From the NCBI GenBank assembly GCA_916700875.1, contig CAKAKS010000066.1, positions 13,053,861 through 13,117,860 on the forward strand: a stretch of 64,000 bases of DNA, given 5' to 3'. Below are positions 10,800 through 22,299 of this stretch, in pieces. Made by a program: the position numbers and the translations under genes. The notes under the pieces are model-generated. The model saw only the letters and a list, made by a program, of their open reading frames with translations. It had not been told where the DNA came from and searched no databases. The DNA is from Sebastes aleutianus (taxonomy: Eukaryota; Chordata; Actinopteri; Perciformes; Sebastidae). Every line of letters begins with the position of its first letter. Positions within the stretch are counted from its first letter, which is position 1.

Positions 10800-11056
10800 T
10801 ATAAATCTTTTTCTGTTACTGTGTGCACTGTATGAGATATGTCTCTGCTCTTAAAGTGATAATAGTACGATAAAGTGCTTGGTCTAACTGGGATTGGAGC
10901 TGACAGGGAGGGAAAATAGTCTCATCTACAGTGGCTTTTTGGAGAACGCTGGCCTGGGTGACCCAGTGGAGACTGTACTGGAACTGATGACCGGACCGCT
11001 GGACGTTTTAATTGCTGCCTGGTTTCTGCTGGAGTCCGGCTTATCCTGCGTCAGAG
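10800..11056 (+). promoter_or_regulatory. Candidate TATA-box start region and first (non-coding) exon
   Basis: TATAAAT lies at 10800-10806. About 250 bases downstream is a donor-like AGAG|GTGGGT at 11056/11057. In between, an ATG near 10987 opens a frame MTGPLDVLIAAWFLLESGLS followed by CVR. If spliced to 11769 this would stop soon after as a short upstream ORF, whereas the frame that stays open in the next candidate exon has its own ATG at 11775. Start site, exon and linkage are all inferred. Confidence 0.25.
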
Positions 11057-11768
11057 GTGGGTGGTAGTAAAATATTAAACAAATCTACTGGATTTTGCAG
11101 AGTGTTATTAGACTAGTTGAATTCTAGCCCACAGCTACTGTGAATCACGATTTTAAGATCAATGAACATTTGAATTGTACGCTGTAGTTCAATTACGTAG
11201 ACAATCTAAATGTATTCTTACCTTTAAATATCATGGTATTTAACAAGCCATATATTTAAAAAAACTTGTAGATTTAACGAAGCAAAATAAAACCTACACT
11301 TCTCATCATTTCTACGTTGACGCCGTTTAAAACTGATACAATAATCTTTTTAATTTCATGTACAAAAACTAACAAAATAGGATTATTTATTAAATAAACA
11401 TATCCTCTAAACATTTCTTAAATGCAGCCCCTGCCTGGTTTTTTTTTAATCACCAAAATGTAATTTTAGCTGTAGTTTCGTGTATTTCCTGTGGCAGATG
11501 TGCCGTCTCTTCTGTCTGTGTGTACTGACAGTAATCCAACATCCATTATTATGTAACTCTGCCGAATACAGATATTTATAATCTGAACATGCTGGAGTTA
11601 TGACATCACCCGCCGCTGCTGACCATGACAAGCGTTTGGGGAAGCATGCAAACCGTTCTGTCATGGTAGGTTATTGCTTGTTGTAACAAACAGGGGATGT
11701 ATCATTGAGATGTAATGGGATTGATGCATGGCTTAACTTGACATCTGCTTTTTTTTTATGTGTGCCAG

Positions 11769-11903
11769 GGGACAATGGGTTGTCAGAAGACTTGTAAGGT
11801 GGAGAAACTCCTGAAACAGTCTCAGTGGGAAGTAGCGTGGAGCCAGAGACAACAAAGGTTAGCCACAGTGAAGAAGAACAGCCGGATGAGATGCACAGAT
11901 AAG
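11769..11903 (+). CDS. Candidate first coding exon of an unrecognised plus-strand gene (rimbp2-type gene possible)
   Basis: The exon candidate is bounded by a T-rich tract plus tgtgccag (ending 11768) and a strong donor AAG|GTGAGC at 11904. Only one frame is open across all 135 nt. It holds an ATG at 11775 in strong Kozak context (ACAATGG) and reads MGCQKTCKVEKLLKQSQWEV, then AWSQRQQRLATVKKN and SRMRCTDK, ending phase 0. The MGC start with Thr at position 6 fits the N-myristoylation plus palmitoylation pattern of, for example, Src-family kinases. The middle is charged and Gln-rich, possibly helical. I do not recognise the family. Human RIMBP2 lies downstream of STX2 on the same strand, which makes it a candidate; a faint resemblance to the RIM-binding-protein coiled-coil region is from memory only. 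Could equally be a chance frame. Confidence 0.33.
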
Positions 11904-12938
11904 GTGAGCTTATGGTGTGTTTGGATTGTAAGGCTTTCCATGAATAAGCTTTGATTCAGTCGTTGTCTGGACACTGGCGGGATCAGCACTTGTTGGTGCC
12001 CGAAGCCACAATGTGACCTCAGTCTGCACTCTTCTCGGCCACCAAGGCTCTGTACTGTCACCAAGGCTCATCATTAACAGATGCAACCATATGTGGCACT
12101 CACTAATTATATTTTCACCTCTTTATGCGGACGATTTAGTCACCAAACAAACAAGATATTGTAATGCTTTATTATTTACAGTAAGTGGTGTTTGCTTGTT
12201 TACAGAGAGATTACCCAACATGCCATTATGTAATATGCATTTTACTAAATACATCCTCTTCAAATTAATTGCATCTGGGCAGGTTTGCTACATGTTTTGC
12301 ATTCATTTATAATAGTAGATACCCACACCTAAACATGTATGTTTATATTTGCAGAATACCTACTTACCGACTTAACTTAACCTTGTTTGTAACCATAATA
12401 TGACATACATAAGAGGTGCGGGTTAAAAGAGTGTGAACGTCAGGGAGAAAGCGAACATAATACACCACAAAGACAAACAAGATGCTGAGGAGCTATCTTC
12501 AGGTAGAAGCACTGACATTTGTCTTCACATTAATTGTCGTGGCATTGAACTACTGGTAGTGCATTCCTGTGTACAATAGACTCACTATTAAGAGCCAGTT
12601 TAAGAGAGCCGAACTGATTTTAAATTGCTGTTCGAGCATCCGCAGTACAGAAATCAGATGATACATAATGAAATGCGTTTATTATCCAGATGTGCAAATT
12701 GCAGCTGGGTTAAATAGTAGCTTATATCAGTGTCCATGTGCAGATTAACAGTCAGTCTGTCATCAGGGGGTGGTGTGTGTGTGTGTTTTTGTGTTGTGTG
12801 TGTGTCACTGTGAGAACCTGCTTGGGGATGTGGAAATGGGTGGTGGATTTTAGAAGGGTAGGCCTACGCTGTAAATCATTTTATGCTGGTTCAACTTTAA
12901 CATGTTAGTTCTGCTGCCGCCTTAAAAATATGAGTTAA

Positions 12939-13348
12939 AGGTGTTCTTTATATGATATTCAAAGCATTAATATAGCAGCGAAATTTGCTATGTAAAGATA
13001 TAGAGGAGTAATGTCTACCTGAGCAGAGAGTGAAGTCGCTTTTGCTGTGTGTGTGTGTTGTAATCCGAGTTTCTCTGTGCTTTGTTGATATAGCCGGGCC
13101 GGCTGCAGTGTGCCTTTGTGAGCTTGCCCCGCTAGCCACCGCTCTGCACTGCTCTCATACGGCGGTTGCATCTGATAACGGCATCCCGACCGACTACGCT
13201 GTCGTGGCAACGTAGCATCCACCCTCAAGTTCACCCTGAGATTGTTTTCACTGTTAGCACCGTTAGTTACGAGCCGCCGGCTCAGCTGCCGCCACGGTGA
13301 GAGCCGTGTGGAGGCCATAGAAATACTCCCAATCTCGCATATAGCACC
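12939..13348. mobile_element. TTAA-flanked GC-rich inverted-repeat element
   Basis: TTAA occurs at 12935-12938 and 13349-13352. The ends match as short inverted repeats (aggtg at the left, cacct at the right). The interior is GC-rich with many CpGs, unlike the flanks, and could be mistaken for a CpG island. There is no coding frame of note; the 133-codon minus-strand frame is a by-product of its composition. Confidence 0.6.
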
Positions 13349-13352
13349 TTTA

Positions 13353-14250
13353 ACAACCATGACTTATCTTAATATGTGAACACGTTTCCATTACGTCTGT
13401 TTTCTCCAAACTACAAAAAAGAGGGTCTCTGGAGAGTTTTAACTCCCAAACAATGCATGCTGCTAATATGCTTCAAGTAGAACGTTCTTATGGGTACTTC
13501 TTAAAGTCAGTACTTGTCTCCACTGCCTTAAAATGATAGATCAAGGTTATTATTGGCACACTGTCCTCTCAGTGGGCCCTATTCCTCCCGTTCACAGTTA
13601 TTTGCTAATAGGGTGATTAGGAGAGGAGAGTATGAAGCCTTATCAGGTGCCTGCAAAGAGAGTAGCAGGCGTTTGTTCTCACATGCAGCCTTTGCCTATT
13701 TAGAAAATCCACAATCCATTGAGAAACGCGCGTGCGTCATTTCAGCAGACTCGCCGCGCTCACGGCTGCTTGTTTTTGGCAGCCAAAGTCTTCAGACAGG
13801 GCTGTGATGTAGAAACTAGAGGCGTGCTAGTGCTCAGTTGGGGCTGTTATGGACAGCATCAGTAGTTCACTCTGCAGGCAAACAGCAGGAGGCAGGACAG
13901 GACCTGCTGTACAAAGAACTTCATTACTGCATGTCTGAAGGCAGTGCCACTTGTCTGGAGCCACAGAGGCTAGCATGTATGTGGATGTGATGAACTCGGC
14001 AGGAAGTTTTATATTGATATAAAATGCGTGTCATTATCTCATGGAGGCTATCAGAGATTTTGGTAATCAGACTATTGTGAATTTAATAATGAAGGCCTGT
14101 TTGGTCATCATATACAAATTATGAATTCTTTTTTTGTCTCAAGATATCTTGTGTAGATCTTGTCTGACTGCATCAATATTTATCTGCAAAACATCGGTTC
14201 TTTATTCCTTTTTATACGCGCCTCTCAATATATGAGCTACTTTAGCTCCT
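13353..14250. other. Non-coding stretch, nothing specific
   Basis: No splice-bounded coding exon, RNA gene or defined repeat was recognised in this stretch. Confidence 0.4.
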
Positions 14251-14251
14251 C

Positions 14252-14281
14252 GTGTTGTTGTTGTTGTTTTTGTTGTTGTTT

Positions 14282-14326
<45 letters not shown>

Positions 14327-14332
14327 TTGTTG
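14252..14332. repeat. (TTG)n trinucleotide repeat
   Basis: About 27 imperfect TTG/GTT units with TTTTTG interruptions. It produces poly-Cys and poly-Gln runs in the two strands' translations, which are not evidence of a gene. Confidence 0.97.
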
Positions 14333-14787
14333 CGCCTCAGTTTTTGTTAATCTGCAGAAGCCTTCACAAAAGGGAATGTCAAAACAGTTGTTCACACCTC
14401 CAAACGTGTCTCGGCCAGCTGAGTAAAGGCAGGCCTGGAGCTCCTTGTCGGCCTCCTGACATCCTCTGACAGCTGTCCGAACAGGTTTAGCTCCCTTTAA
14501 CATTCGAAGGTAGGCAGCAGCCATCCTCTGAATCATTATTTAAAAAAAAAAAAATACCAGCTAGTTGATGCACCTTACATGGTGCTGCCCTCCCCAGAGA
14601 ACAGTCGCCTTGATCCCACTTGGCTCAGACATTATTTGCAGCTTGATGTTAACAGTTAATGATTTAATTAAAATGGCTTTTTTTTCTTTTCCACTTGACC
14701 CAAACTTTGAAAGCACATAGCTGCAGTATTTGACTGTATGCAATAGACCTAGAAATGAAGGACGACATTATTGTCCTTCATGGAGAT

Positions 14788-15646
14788 CAGTGCTTGAAGT
14801 GGGCCAGTACTCAACGATACGCAGTACCGGCACTTCTTCATTTTACTCCTTGGCATACCGTGACTTTTTCTTGCGTACCGTCACTTCTCAAAAGCTGTCG
14901 GTACTCTTCTCTACCCTCTCCAGATCAGGTTCTCTGAGAGATTCATAATGGCGCTTCATAACGGCGCTGCGCCAGCATTTTTGCACGTATGCAAGTCGTA
15001 TGAACATAAAAACGAGCTGAGGGAGGGCACGGCACGGGGGTGAGAGCGAGTGTGCAGTAATTTATAATGTTCACGTCCTATTTGTAAAGTATCTGTTCGT
15101 TATAACAGTAGTTTTAAGTCAAAAACCTTCAGATTTTCTTGGGGGACGACCCCCAAACCCAATATCTCCTGGTATCTTTTATTCACTGTCTCTTTATCCT
15201 GCTGCATAACATGTAGGAGCATCCTGACCGAGACACTGCTCCTAAAACCTGAATGAAGAGCTCACACACCTCAGCTCTGCATGCATACCTGCCTGTCTGG
15301 CTGGCTGCTGTTGATTCCAGCCTATAGACATCCTATAATATATTATAAGGTAATATATAGGCTACAAATAACACAGGAAAGCACTTTAACTATTAACACT
15401 ATATACAAACACACCACCTTAACTCTACAGTATTCCAGTTGGAGTATTATAGACCTACTACAGAAGACGCATATCCAAAGTATAATAACATAGCAATAGA
15501 ATCACAGCTGATTATGACTGACACAGTATAACAAGCTTAAAGTAATAATACATAAATTGGACTAAGTCGACAGAGATCGCTGATACCGGCCGATACACAC
15601 GCCAACATGTGAAAAAGTAGAGTACCGGCACCTCTTTTTTTCACTG
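14788..15646. mobile_element. hAT-type non-autonomous element with imperfect 8-bp target duplication
   Basis: It begins cagtgcttgaagtgggccag and ends ...gtaccggcacctcttttttt cactg. The outer five bases and an inner ccggtactc-like block are inverted repeats. Flanks are atggagat (14780-14787) and atggagac (15647-15654), 7/8 identical, the 8-bp length expected of hAT. No transposase frame was found inside. Confidence 0.72.
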
Positions 15647-16788
15647 ATGGAGACACATTGAACATTTTGAAGGTCATTCATCACTTCTACATTCATAAAT
15701 AGTAGAGTAAAAACAGATTCATAAACGCAGTTCCCTTGTCAAAATGATCAAAGAAGTGTAGCGCTTGCAGTTCTACTTTTAATTCCTGCTGTGTTATGGG
15801 TTTAGTTAATTTCCTAAAGGCCCTAGAGGTGATCTCATCTACAGCGCTACAGTTGCCCATAGCAGCTGATGTTATAGTGAAAACATCAGGTGTGCTTCCT
15901 GCTCGTCCCCACAGCTCAGCACCTCCCCCTGTTTAGTGTTCACACACCAGGTAGTGGACACAGGCGGGAACATTTGACATCAGCCGCGTGTGAGGTCGCT
16001 GTGCAAGATAAGCTTTCAGTAGGGATTGCAGAGAGAGGGTCCCGCCGGTGTGTAGAGGGGGGAGGGACGGCTCCAAACAGAGGTAAGGAGCTGCTGTGGT
16101 TGCTAGGCATCCACGCTGAGGAAAGCATATCTGTTTTGGGCTCCTGCTCCTCCTCTCTCCTTTTTTTTTTTTCCCACAACAGAGTGCAGCGCCGCTGTCA
16201 GCCACAGAGGGCAGCCACACTGCACACGCCGCGCGCCGCTCTCCCATCCACATCTCCCTGTAGTGAAAAAAACACCCAGGATGGCCCAAATAATCCCCTT
16301 TAATACCCTTCTGCACTTGATTCCCCGATCTGTGATTGGATGGTAATGGTGCAGCTGCTGTTTGTGATAGCTGATTGGTCTGGCACCGTTCAGTGGGTGA
16401 GGGTTTGTGAAGCTGAGCCTCCGGGTAGCCTCCTCTGTGGCATAATGACCCGTGACGAGGCAGAGTCCCTGTATCGGCTTGCAATAAAAAAAAAAAAAAC
16501 TGCAACAAAACTCGGAGCTGAGACCAAGGGGGGGTTGGAACCTCACATGACCTTGCCAGCTTCAATCATGGCTGCTCATCAGTGGCGGTTAGGTGGGCAG
16601 GCGGGACGGCGGGAGCACGTGGCTGGAAGGCTTTATTGACAGGATTGTCTGTGACTGCTGAGAATAGGACGGAGAATGACCAATTCTGATTAAGGGAGAC
16701 GAAAGGCATCCTGGAGAGGGAGCGCTGCTGCTCAGTGCTGCTGCGCACTGCACTGCCTCTGCACCCCTGTGTGTCTGTGTGACTAAGC

Positions 16789-16817
16789 GTGTGTGTGTGT
16801 GTGTGTGTGTGTGTGAG

Positions 16818-16864
<47 letters not shown>
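16789..16864. repeat. Compound (TG)n(GA)n microsatellite
   Basis: A (TG)n run of about 12 units passes directly into a (GA)n run of more than 20 units. Confidence 0.97.
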
Positions 16865-16868
<4 letters not shown>

Positions 16869-16937
16869 GGGCGTGTTGGTGTGTGTGTGCTCTGCTGCAC
16901 AGCCACGGTAGTGTGAGCTGAATGATGCTCGCTGGCT

Positions 16938-16955
16938 GTCTCTCTCTCTCTCTAC

Positions 16956-16992
<37 letters not shown>

Positions 16993-16999
16993 TCTCTCC
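16938..16999. repeat. (CT)n polypyrimidine microsatellite
   Basis: Long TC/CT runs with two short interruptions. With the (GA)n tract at 16820-16864 it forms a facing purine/pyrimidine pair on the same strand, able to pair as a hairpin. Confidence 0.96.
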
Positions 17000-17241
17000 C
17001 TGCGCTGCCTGGCTGTGCCTCTTTCTGCCTGAGCATTGATGAACCATTTTATGCTACAGAGCTGCCATAGCCGTCGTCCCCGGTTACGCTGCTTTTCCAT
17101 CCTCCCAGTGCAGGAGGAAACACCTGCCACTGCATCGGTGCTTTAACCGCCGCTGCTAAGGTACTGTACCATCTACTGTCAAGCCGTGTGTGTGTTTTTC
17201 TGAACGAAGGATTGTTGTTGCTGCCTCTGCTGCAGGATCCC

Positions 17242-17261
17242 TGTGCTGCTGCTGATGCTGA

Positions 17262-17293
<32 letters not shown>

Positions 17294-17297
17294 CTGG
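17242..17297. repeat. (CTG)n/(GAT)n trinucleotide repeat
   Basis: Interrupted CTG repeats, the longest pure run about 7 units, mixed with GATGCT units, just downstream of the candidate first exon. Confidence 0.93.
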
Positions 17298-17299
17298 AG

Positions 17300-18790
17300 G
17301 GATAAGGATCATCATAACACGTCTTAGTGTCTTCTTAGCAGCTGCAAGCATTGAAATGCACTCTTGTGGTTTACCGTAGCCCCCCTTACCTTTCATATGC
17401 ATTTCTCAAGAGATGGATGCACCTGAATGTGCAGGATATCCAGGGTTTGACAGCACAGAGGAAGAGCCAGAGGACATTGCACATCATTTGCATGCAGTGA
17501 CTGTCATATTGTTGCATTGAGTTTTCTTGTCCTATAACTGAAAACATCATGCATTGTGTTTTTAAAAGAATACTTCAGTCTGCACAGCAGGAGCAGTGTG
17601 TTTATCATCTGGGGGTGATATAACATGATTTGTTTTTTGGGGTCGACGTTGGTCGTCACTGCCATCCATGCCTGTCAGATGGCGCTTTCTGTACATGCAG
17701 AGGAGATGTGTTAGTTATAACACTGAGCCCTGTTGACACTCTTGTAAATTGCATTTCAGGAGTCAGTGATTCAAAAATGTGTTTTTTGATTGCTCTTCAC
17801 CACTTAAAGAACATTTGGTTCACACAGCCCCAGACTCTGGAACAGTCGTCCAGCAGGAGAAAAAATCATCAGGGTGATTGAAGTTAATGAGTTGGAGGCA
17901 TGAATGCTAATTGGTAGACAGCAGTCGTCTGATATTGAACAATTTGCGTGCATGGATTTTGTCAAATATTTGTGCAGATCATCCATCAGTGTTGTATGTC
18001 AGTGTAGACTGTTGAGACAACAGCTGACACTGTGTGGTTTGGTGTTTTTCTTCCACATACCAAAAAGGTGTCCTTGAGTGTGTGTGTAAAAATTGACACT
18101 GTGGGTCGTCGAGGGCATTAATAGACAACTATATGAGTGTTTCTGTATGTTGTGTCATCAACTACAGAGCTCAGTTTGCATTGAGACAAGCTCCTATAGG
18201 TGGCAGTCATGAGAGCAGAGGGTGGCAGGGGGAATAAACAGTGGAGGATGAACTGTGTGAAAATATGTTGTGTGTGTGTGTGCACAGGTGTGGATGTTTC
18301 TGCTGCCTCCCAAGGTCACTCATTTGAAGAGCTTCCATAATTAGGGCTGTCACTCTCACCTCGGATGTGAGAGAGTACTCACACACTCCCATTCACACCG
18401 TAGCTCCTCCTGTCCACCTTGACAAGCAGGCACGGCCATTCATCATTTCACTGGTTATCCCTGAGCTGCCGGCAAGTGACTTTTTATCTTCACTATGCAC
18501 AGGAGACAGAGGTATTCATATTCCTAACCTAGATTAGTTTTCTCTCTGCGATGAGTCGGAGAGAGAGAGAGAGAGAGAGGAAGGAAGGGGGTCGGTGTGT
18601 TGGTGGTGGGGGAGAGTACTGTTGAGCTTTTTTTTTTTTTATTTAAATCCAGCCCTGGGTCAAATAATATTTGCATAAAATTCTTAGTGTTTATTTCCCC
18701 CCCTCTGGTAGCACCAGATGGGTGGGGTTTACTGCATTTTGTTTGGAGTCACAGAAAACTATACTGAAATTGAATTAAAAAGCGTCTGCT
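17300..18790. other. Non-coding stretch with a short (GA)n tract
   Basis: No gene recognised. It holds a (GA)n tract at 18558-18579 and T-rich runs. Possible intron of the downstream candidate gene. Confidence 0.4.
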
Positions 18791-18799
18791 CACTGATTT

Positions 18800-19265
18800 T
18801 ATACCGATTCATGGATTAATCGATTAGTTGTCAACTGTTAAATTAATCGCCAGCTACTTTGATAATCAATTAATCTGTTTGGTTCATTTTGTGAGAAGAA
18901 AGGTGGAGATTCCAGCTTCTTAAATATTAATATTTTCTGGCTTCTTTACTCCTCTATGATACTAAACTGAATATATTTGAGTTGTGGACAAAACCAGACA
19001 GTTTAGGACGTCATCTTAGGCTTTTGGAGACACTGATCGACAGTTTTCATTTGCGATTTTTAGGTTGTAGAGCAGGCTCAGTTTTAAAGCTAGAGTGAAG
19101 ATACTGGTGTCACATGAAACTAGAAAAACCTAAGGAATCCATTGGTATCAACCCTGTCATACTAGCTTGTTGATAAAGAGGGTAAATAATGCTCCAAACT
19201 TGCGCTCTATTTTCCATGCCATTCCACACAGACTTCCTGACAGCTCAAGGGAGCCATATACTGTA
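18800..19265. repeat. Fragments of two interspersed repeats
   Basis: 18800-19055 belongs to a repeat marked by taatcgattagttgtcaact and gacgtcatcttaggcttttg; a related, reversed copy flanks 43261-43753. From about 19056 it switches to a reversed fragment of repeat family B (see 19266-19848). Confidence 0.6.
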
Positions 19266-19848
19266 TATATAAACGCAAATTTGTTTATTACACATTAACG
19301 CAACTTGCGATTTTCAGAGGTTGTGGCGGGCTCAGTAGAGCTAGAGTTACTGGCATCATATGAAAACTACAAAACTCCATTGGTACCAACCATGTCATAC
19401 TGGCTTGTTGCGAAGGAGACAAACTTACGCTAAATTTTGGCGAGGAAAAACTATTTTCCCACGAGTCTCCCCTTTACAGACATGCCCACTTTATGATAAT
19501 CACATGCAGTTTGGGGCAAGTCATAGTAAAATCAGAACACTGACACACTGACAGCTGTTGTTGCCGGTTGGACTTGAGTTTGCCATGTTACGATTTAAGC
19601 ATATTGTTTTATGCGGGTTTCTGGACAATATTTGTCATTGTTTTGGGTTATTAATTGATTTCCAGTAATAAATATATACATACATTTGCATAAAGCTATT
19701 TGCCCACTCCCATGTTGATTAGTAAATAGTATTAGAGTATTAAATACTTGACAAATCTCCCTTTAAGGTACATTTTGAACAGATAAAAAATGTGTTATTA
19801 ATTTGCGATTAATCGCTGATTAAATATTTTATCAATTGAGAGCCCTAG
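19266..19848 (-). repeat. Interspersed repeat family B (reversed copy)
   Basis: Reverse-complement copy of the elements at 21556-22290 and 26408-27027. Shared blocks include the complement of gtaaaggggagactcgtggg and of caacagctgtcagtgtgtca. The terminal agagccctag matches the complement of the family's agggctgtca end. No coding capacity. Confidence 0.8.
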
Positions 19849-19849
19849 T

Positions 19850-21160
19850 TTTTAGCGTTTGCATCTTCGGATGGTGACACAATTAGCAACCTTTTTGGGC
19901 AATGTAGATGTGTACACAGCTAGCAGTTGGTAACAAAGTTGGAAAATGCATTCCCACACACACTGCTACAAACCAAATCCATTCCCCTTCAGGATGTGAT
20001 TGGGTTGCCTAGTTGAAATCCCATAAGAATGCATCAGCGTCTCCTCGTATTTGTAAGCTAAATAGTATTGGTGGTACATGAAGCGTTGTCTCCAGTGCCG
20101 GTGTTGGAGAGACAGTAGTGAAAGGAGGAGTGCTGCTGAGGTGCTGAACATGGCTGCTCAGCGGATGATGTAGCAGTGTGAGAGGAGCATGGCTCAGCAT
20201 GGTCCTCCTGAGTGACTGAGGCTAGGCTGTAGTAACAGCTGGAACACTGCTGCTGCTGGCGCCTGGATGTGGCCTGGATAACGCACGTGACCCCCGCCAC
20301 AGTGTGAGGCATTAGTGATATGAACAGCAGGGTCCACGGCCGCTGTTACATAACACCATCTTCACTGGGAAATCTCTGTAAAGATGGCTCCGGGAGACTC
20401 GGGAGTGAAAGTGCATTATCATTGTCAGCAGCAGCAGCATCACTCGCTCTGATTGTCGGACTGTCCCGTGCATGACAAAGCAAACATGTGTCTCTTCTGT
20501 GTCCAGAGGGTGTTTTCATGCGAGGGCAGATTTAGGTAGATGTTTTGTGCTATATAAGCCCCCACATTTGATCCGCTCTACACACATGTTCAGCGTGTAC
20601 ACGTTCATGTCTATGTGTATCTACATGCATGTGTCTTTACACCAGCGTGTGAGTGTTGCAGTTTGTATTTTTACATGTTTACAGCACATGTTTGTGTTAC
20701 GCCACAGCTCCCGCAGCCGAAATGTAGTGTAAGTAGATATGTTGTGCCAGCTGTCGTCATGTGGGCAGTTTGACGGACCGCTGTAGCCGGTCTCAGGCGA
20801 CCGCGAGGGGCTGGCTGCCGACTTCTCTGGAGGTCAGAGGAGAGTAGCCGGTAATCACCTCAGGGATCTGACTGCATTCATAATTGATTGTTCCTGGAGT
20901 TGATCAGGGCTGTCCACTCAGTCAGATGGACAACACTGATCTGGTGTAAACAGCACGAGATTAGACGAGCCCCCAGAAGTTTAGTTGTAGTGGTTCAATA
21001 GGGTGGTGCTAATTTTTTTTTTTTCCACTCCAGTTTACAGATGTGACCGACAGCTGTGACAGGCAACAAATGTTTGCATTAAAGCTGCAGGCTTTACCCT
21101 GGTAATACAGAGCTTATCATGCTAATGCTTTAGCTTCATCAGTGTTACACTGTTATGGAC
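19850..21160. other. Non-coding stretch, nothing specific
   Basis: No exon or RNA gene recognised. 20060-20430 and 20760-20870 are somewhat GC-richer and contain CAGCAG-type runs, but have no coherent splice-bounded frame. Confidence 0.4.
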
Positions 21161-21555
21161 TAGGGGTGTCGCGATATACCGGTATTGACGATAACCGTGA
21201 TATTTAAAAATGAAATATTGATATAATGTAATAATAATAATCTAGCAGCACTTGAATCATTATATACATATATGTTGTTATGGTTCCAGACTCTCTCTCC
21301 ACCTCCCTTTACTCGTATTTTGAGTGTAATTTGTTTGCCAAAGAAGAGACAAAACGCGCAGTAAACAAAGTTAAATATGAATTTGACTGATATCATTATT
21401 TTTTTTCTTAAAAGTTTCTATAGATATTGTGATAATATTGTTATCGGGAATTATTTTGGCCACGATGATTTTGCAGCCCTATTATGGACAGGTCATTGAT
21501 TGTTTTCATAGGAATCAGTGCAGGAAAAGAAGTCAATAAGTAGGACAACATTATA

Positions 21556-22290
21556 ATAGGGCTGTCAATCGGTTAAAATAGTTAATCGTGATGATTGTCC
21601 ATAGTTAATTGCAAATGAATCGCACATTTTTTATTTGATCAATATGTACATAAGAGTGATTTGTCAAGTATTTAATACTCTTATCAACATGGGAGTGGAC
21701 AAATATGCTTGCTTTATGCAAATGTATGTATATATTTATCATTGGAAATCAATTAACAACACAAAACAATGACAAATATTGCCCAGAAACCCTCACAGGT
21801 ACTGCATTTAGCATAAAAAATATGCCCAAATCATAACACAGCAAACTGCAGCCCAACAGGCAACAACAGCTGTCAGTGTGTCAGTGTGCTGACTTGACTA
21901 TGACTTGCCCCAAACTGCATGTGTTTATCATAAAGTGGGCATGTCTGTAAAGGGGAGACTCGTGGGTACCCATAGAACCCCTTTTCATTCACATATCTTG
22001 AGGTCAGAGGTCAAAGGACCCCTTTGAAAATAGTCAAGCCAGTTTTTCCTCACCAAAATGTAGCGTAAGTTTGGAGCGTTAATTCTTTGTGACAAGCTAG
22101 TATGACATGGTTCGAATGCTTTCCTTAAGTTTTCTAGTTTCATATGATGCCAGTATCTTCACTTTAGATTTAAAACTGAGCGCTACAACATCCGAAAGAT
22201 TGAATGTGGTAATGCCGCAAAAAAAACGAATGGCATTAAAACAAATTTGCGTTAACGCGTTATTGTCGCGTTACCTTTGACATTCCTAAT
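21556..22290 (+). repeat. Interspersed repeat family B (full-length-like copy)
   Basis: It begins agggctgtcaatcggttaaa and ends near cgttacctttgacattccta. It aligns by eye over its length with 26408-27027 and, reversed, with 19266-19848. The ends agggctgtcaa and ttgacagccct (in the better preserved copy) are inverted repeats, so it is probably a non-autonomous DNA transposon. The superfamily is not assigned. Confidence 0.82.
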
Positions 22291-22299
22291 AAATAAATA

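Larger units (their letters stand above)
15880..17190 (+). promoter_or_regulatory. GC-rich, start-like region with candidate non-coding first exon ending near 17160
   Basis: From about 15900 the sequence becomes GC-richer with more CpG than the flanks, and it contains polypurine/polypyrimidine tracts. A possible exon ends at GCTAAG|GTACTG (17160/17161). It holds a 36-codon upstream-type ORF starting at 17039 and ending TAA at 17147-17149. A splice to 27487 would be possible. The long minus-strand open frame (15933-16565) has no recognisable domain and is probably due to composition. No TATA box is evident. Confidence 0.35.

Noticed and set aside
12939..13348. CpG-island promoter
   Set aside because: The GC-rich block coincides exactly with a TTAA-flanked inverted-repeat element, so its composition belongs to the element.
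14160..14536. Poly-Cys and poly-Gln open frames on the two strands
   Set aside because: Pure translation of the (TTG)n repeat; no splice sites or family similarity.
15933..16565. Longest open frame in the window (210 codons, minus strand)
   Set aside because: It overlaps other open frames in the same GC-rich area, has poly-Phe from a poly-A run, no recognised domain and no neighbouring exons. Composition explains it.
16566..17130. Open frames with Ser-Leu, Arg-Glu and Thr-His runs
   Set aside because: All come from (GA)n, (CT)n and (TG)n tracts.
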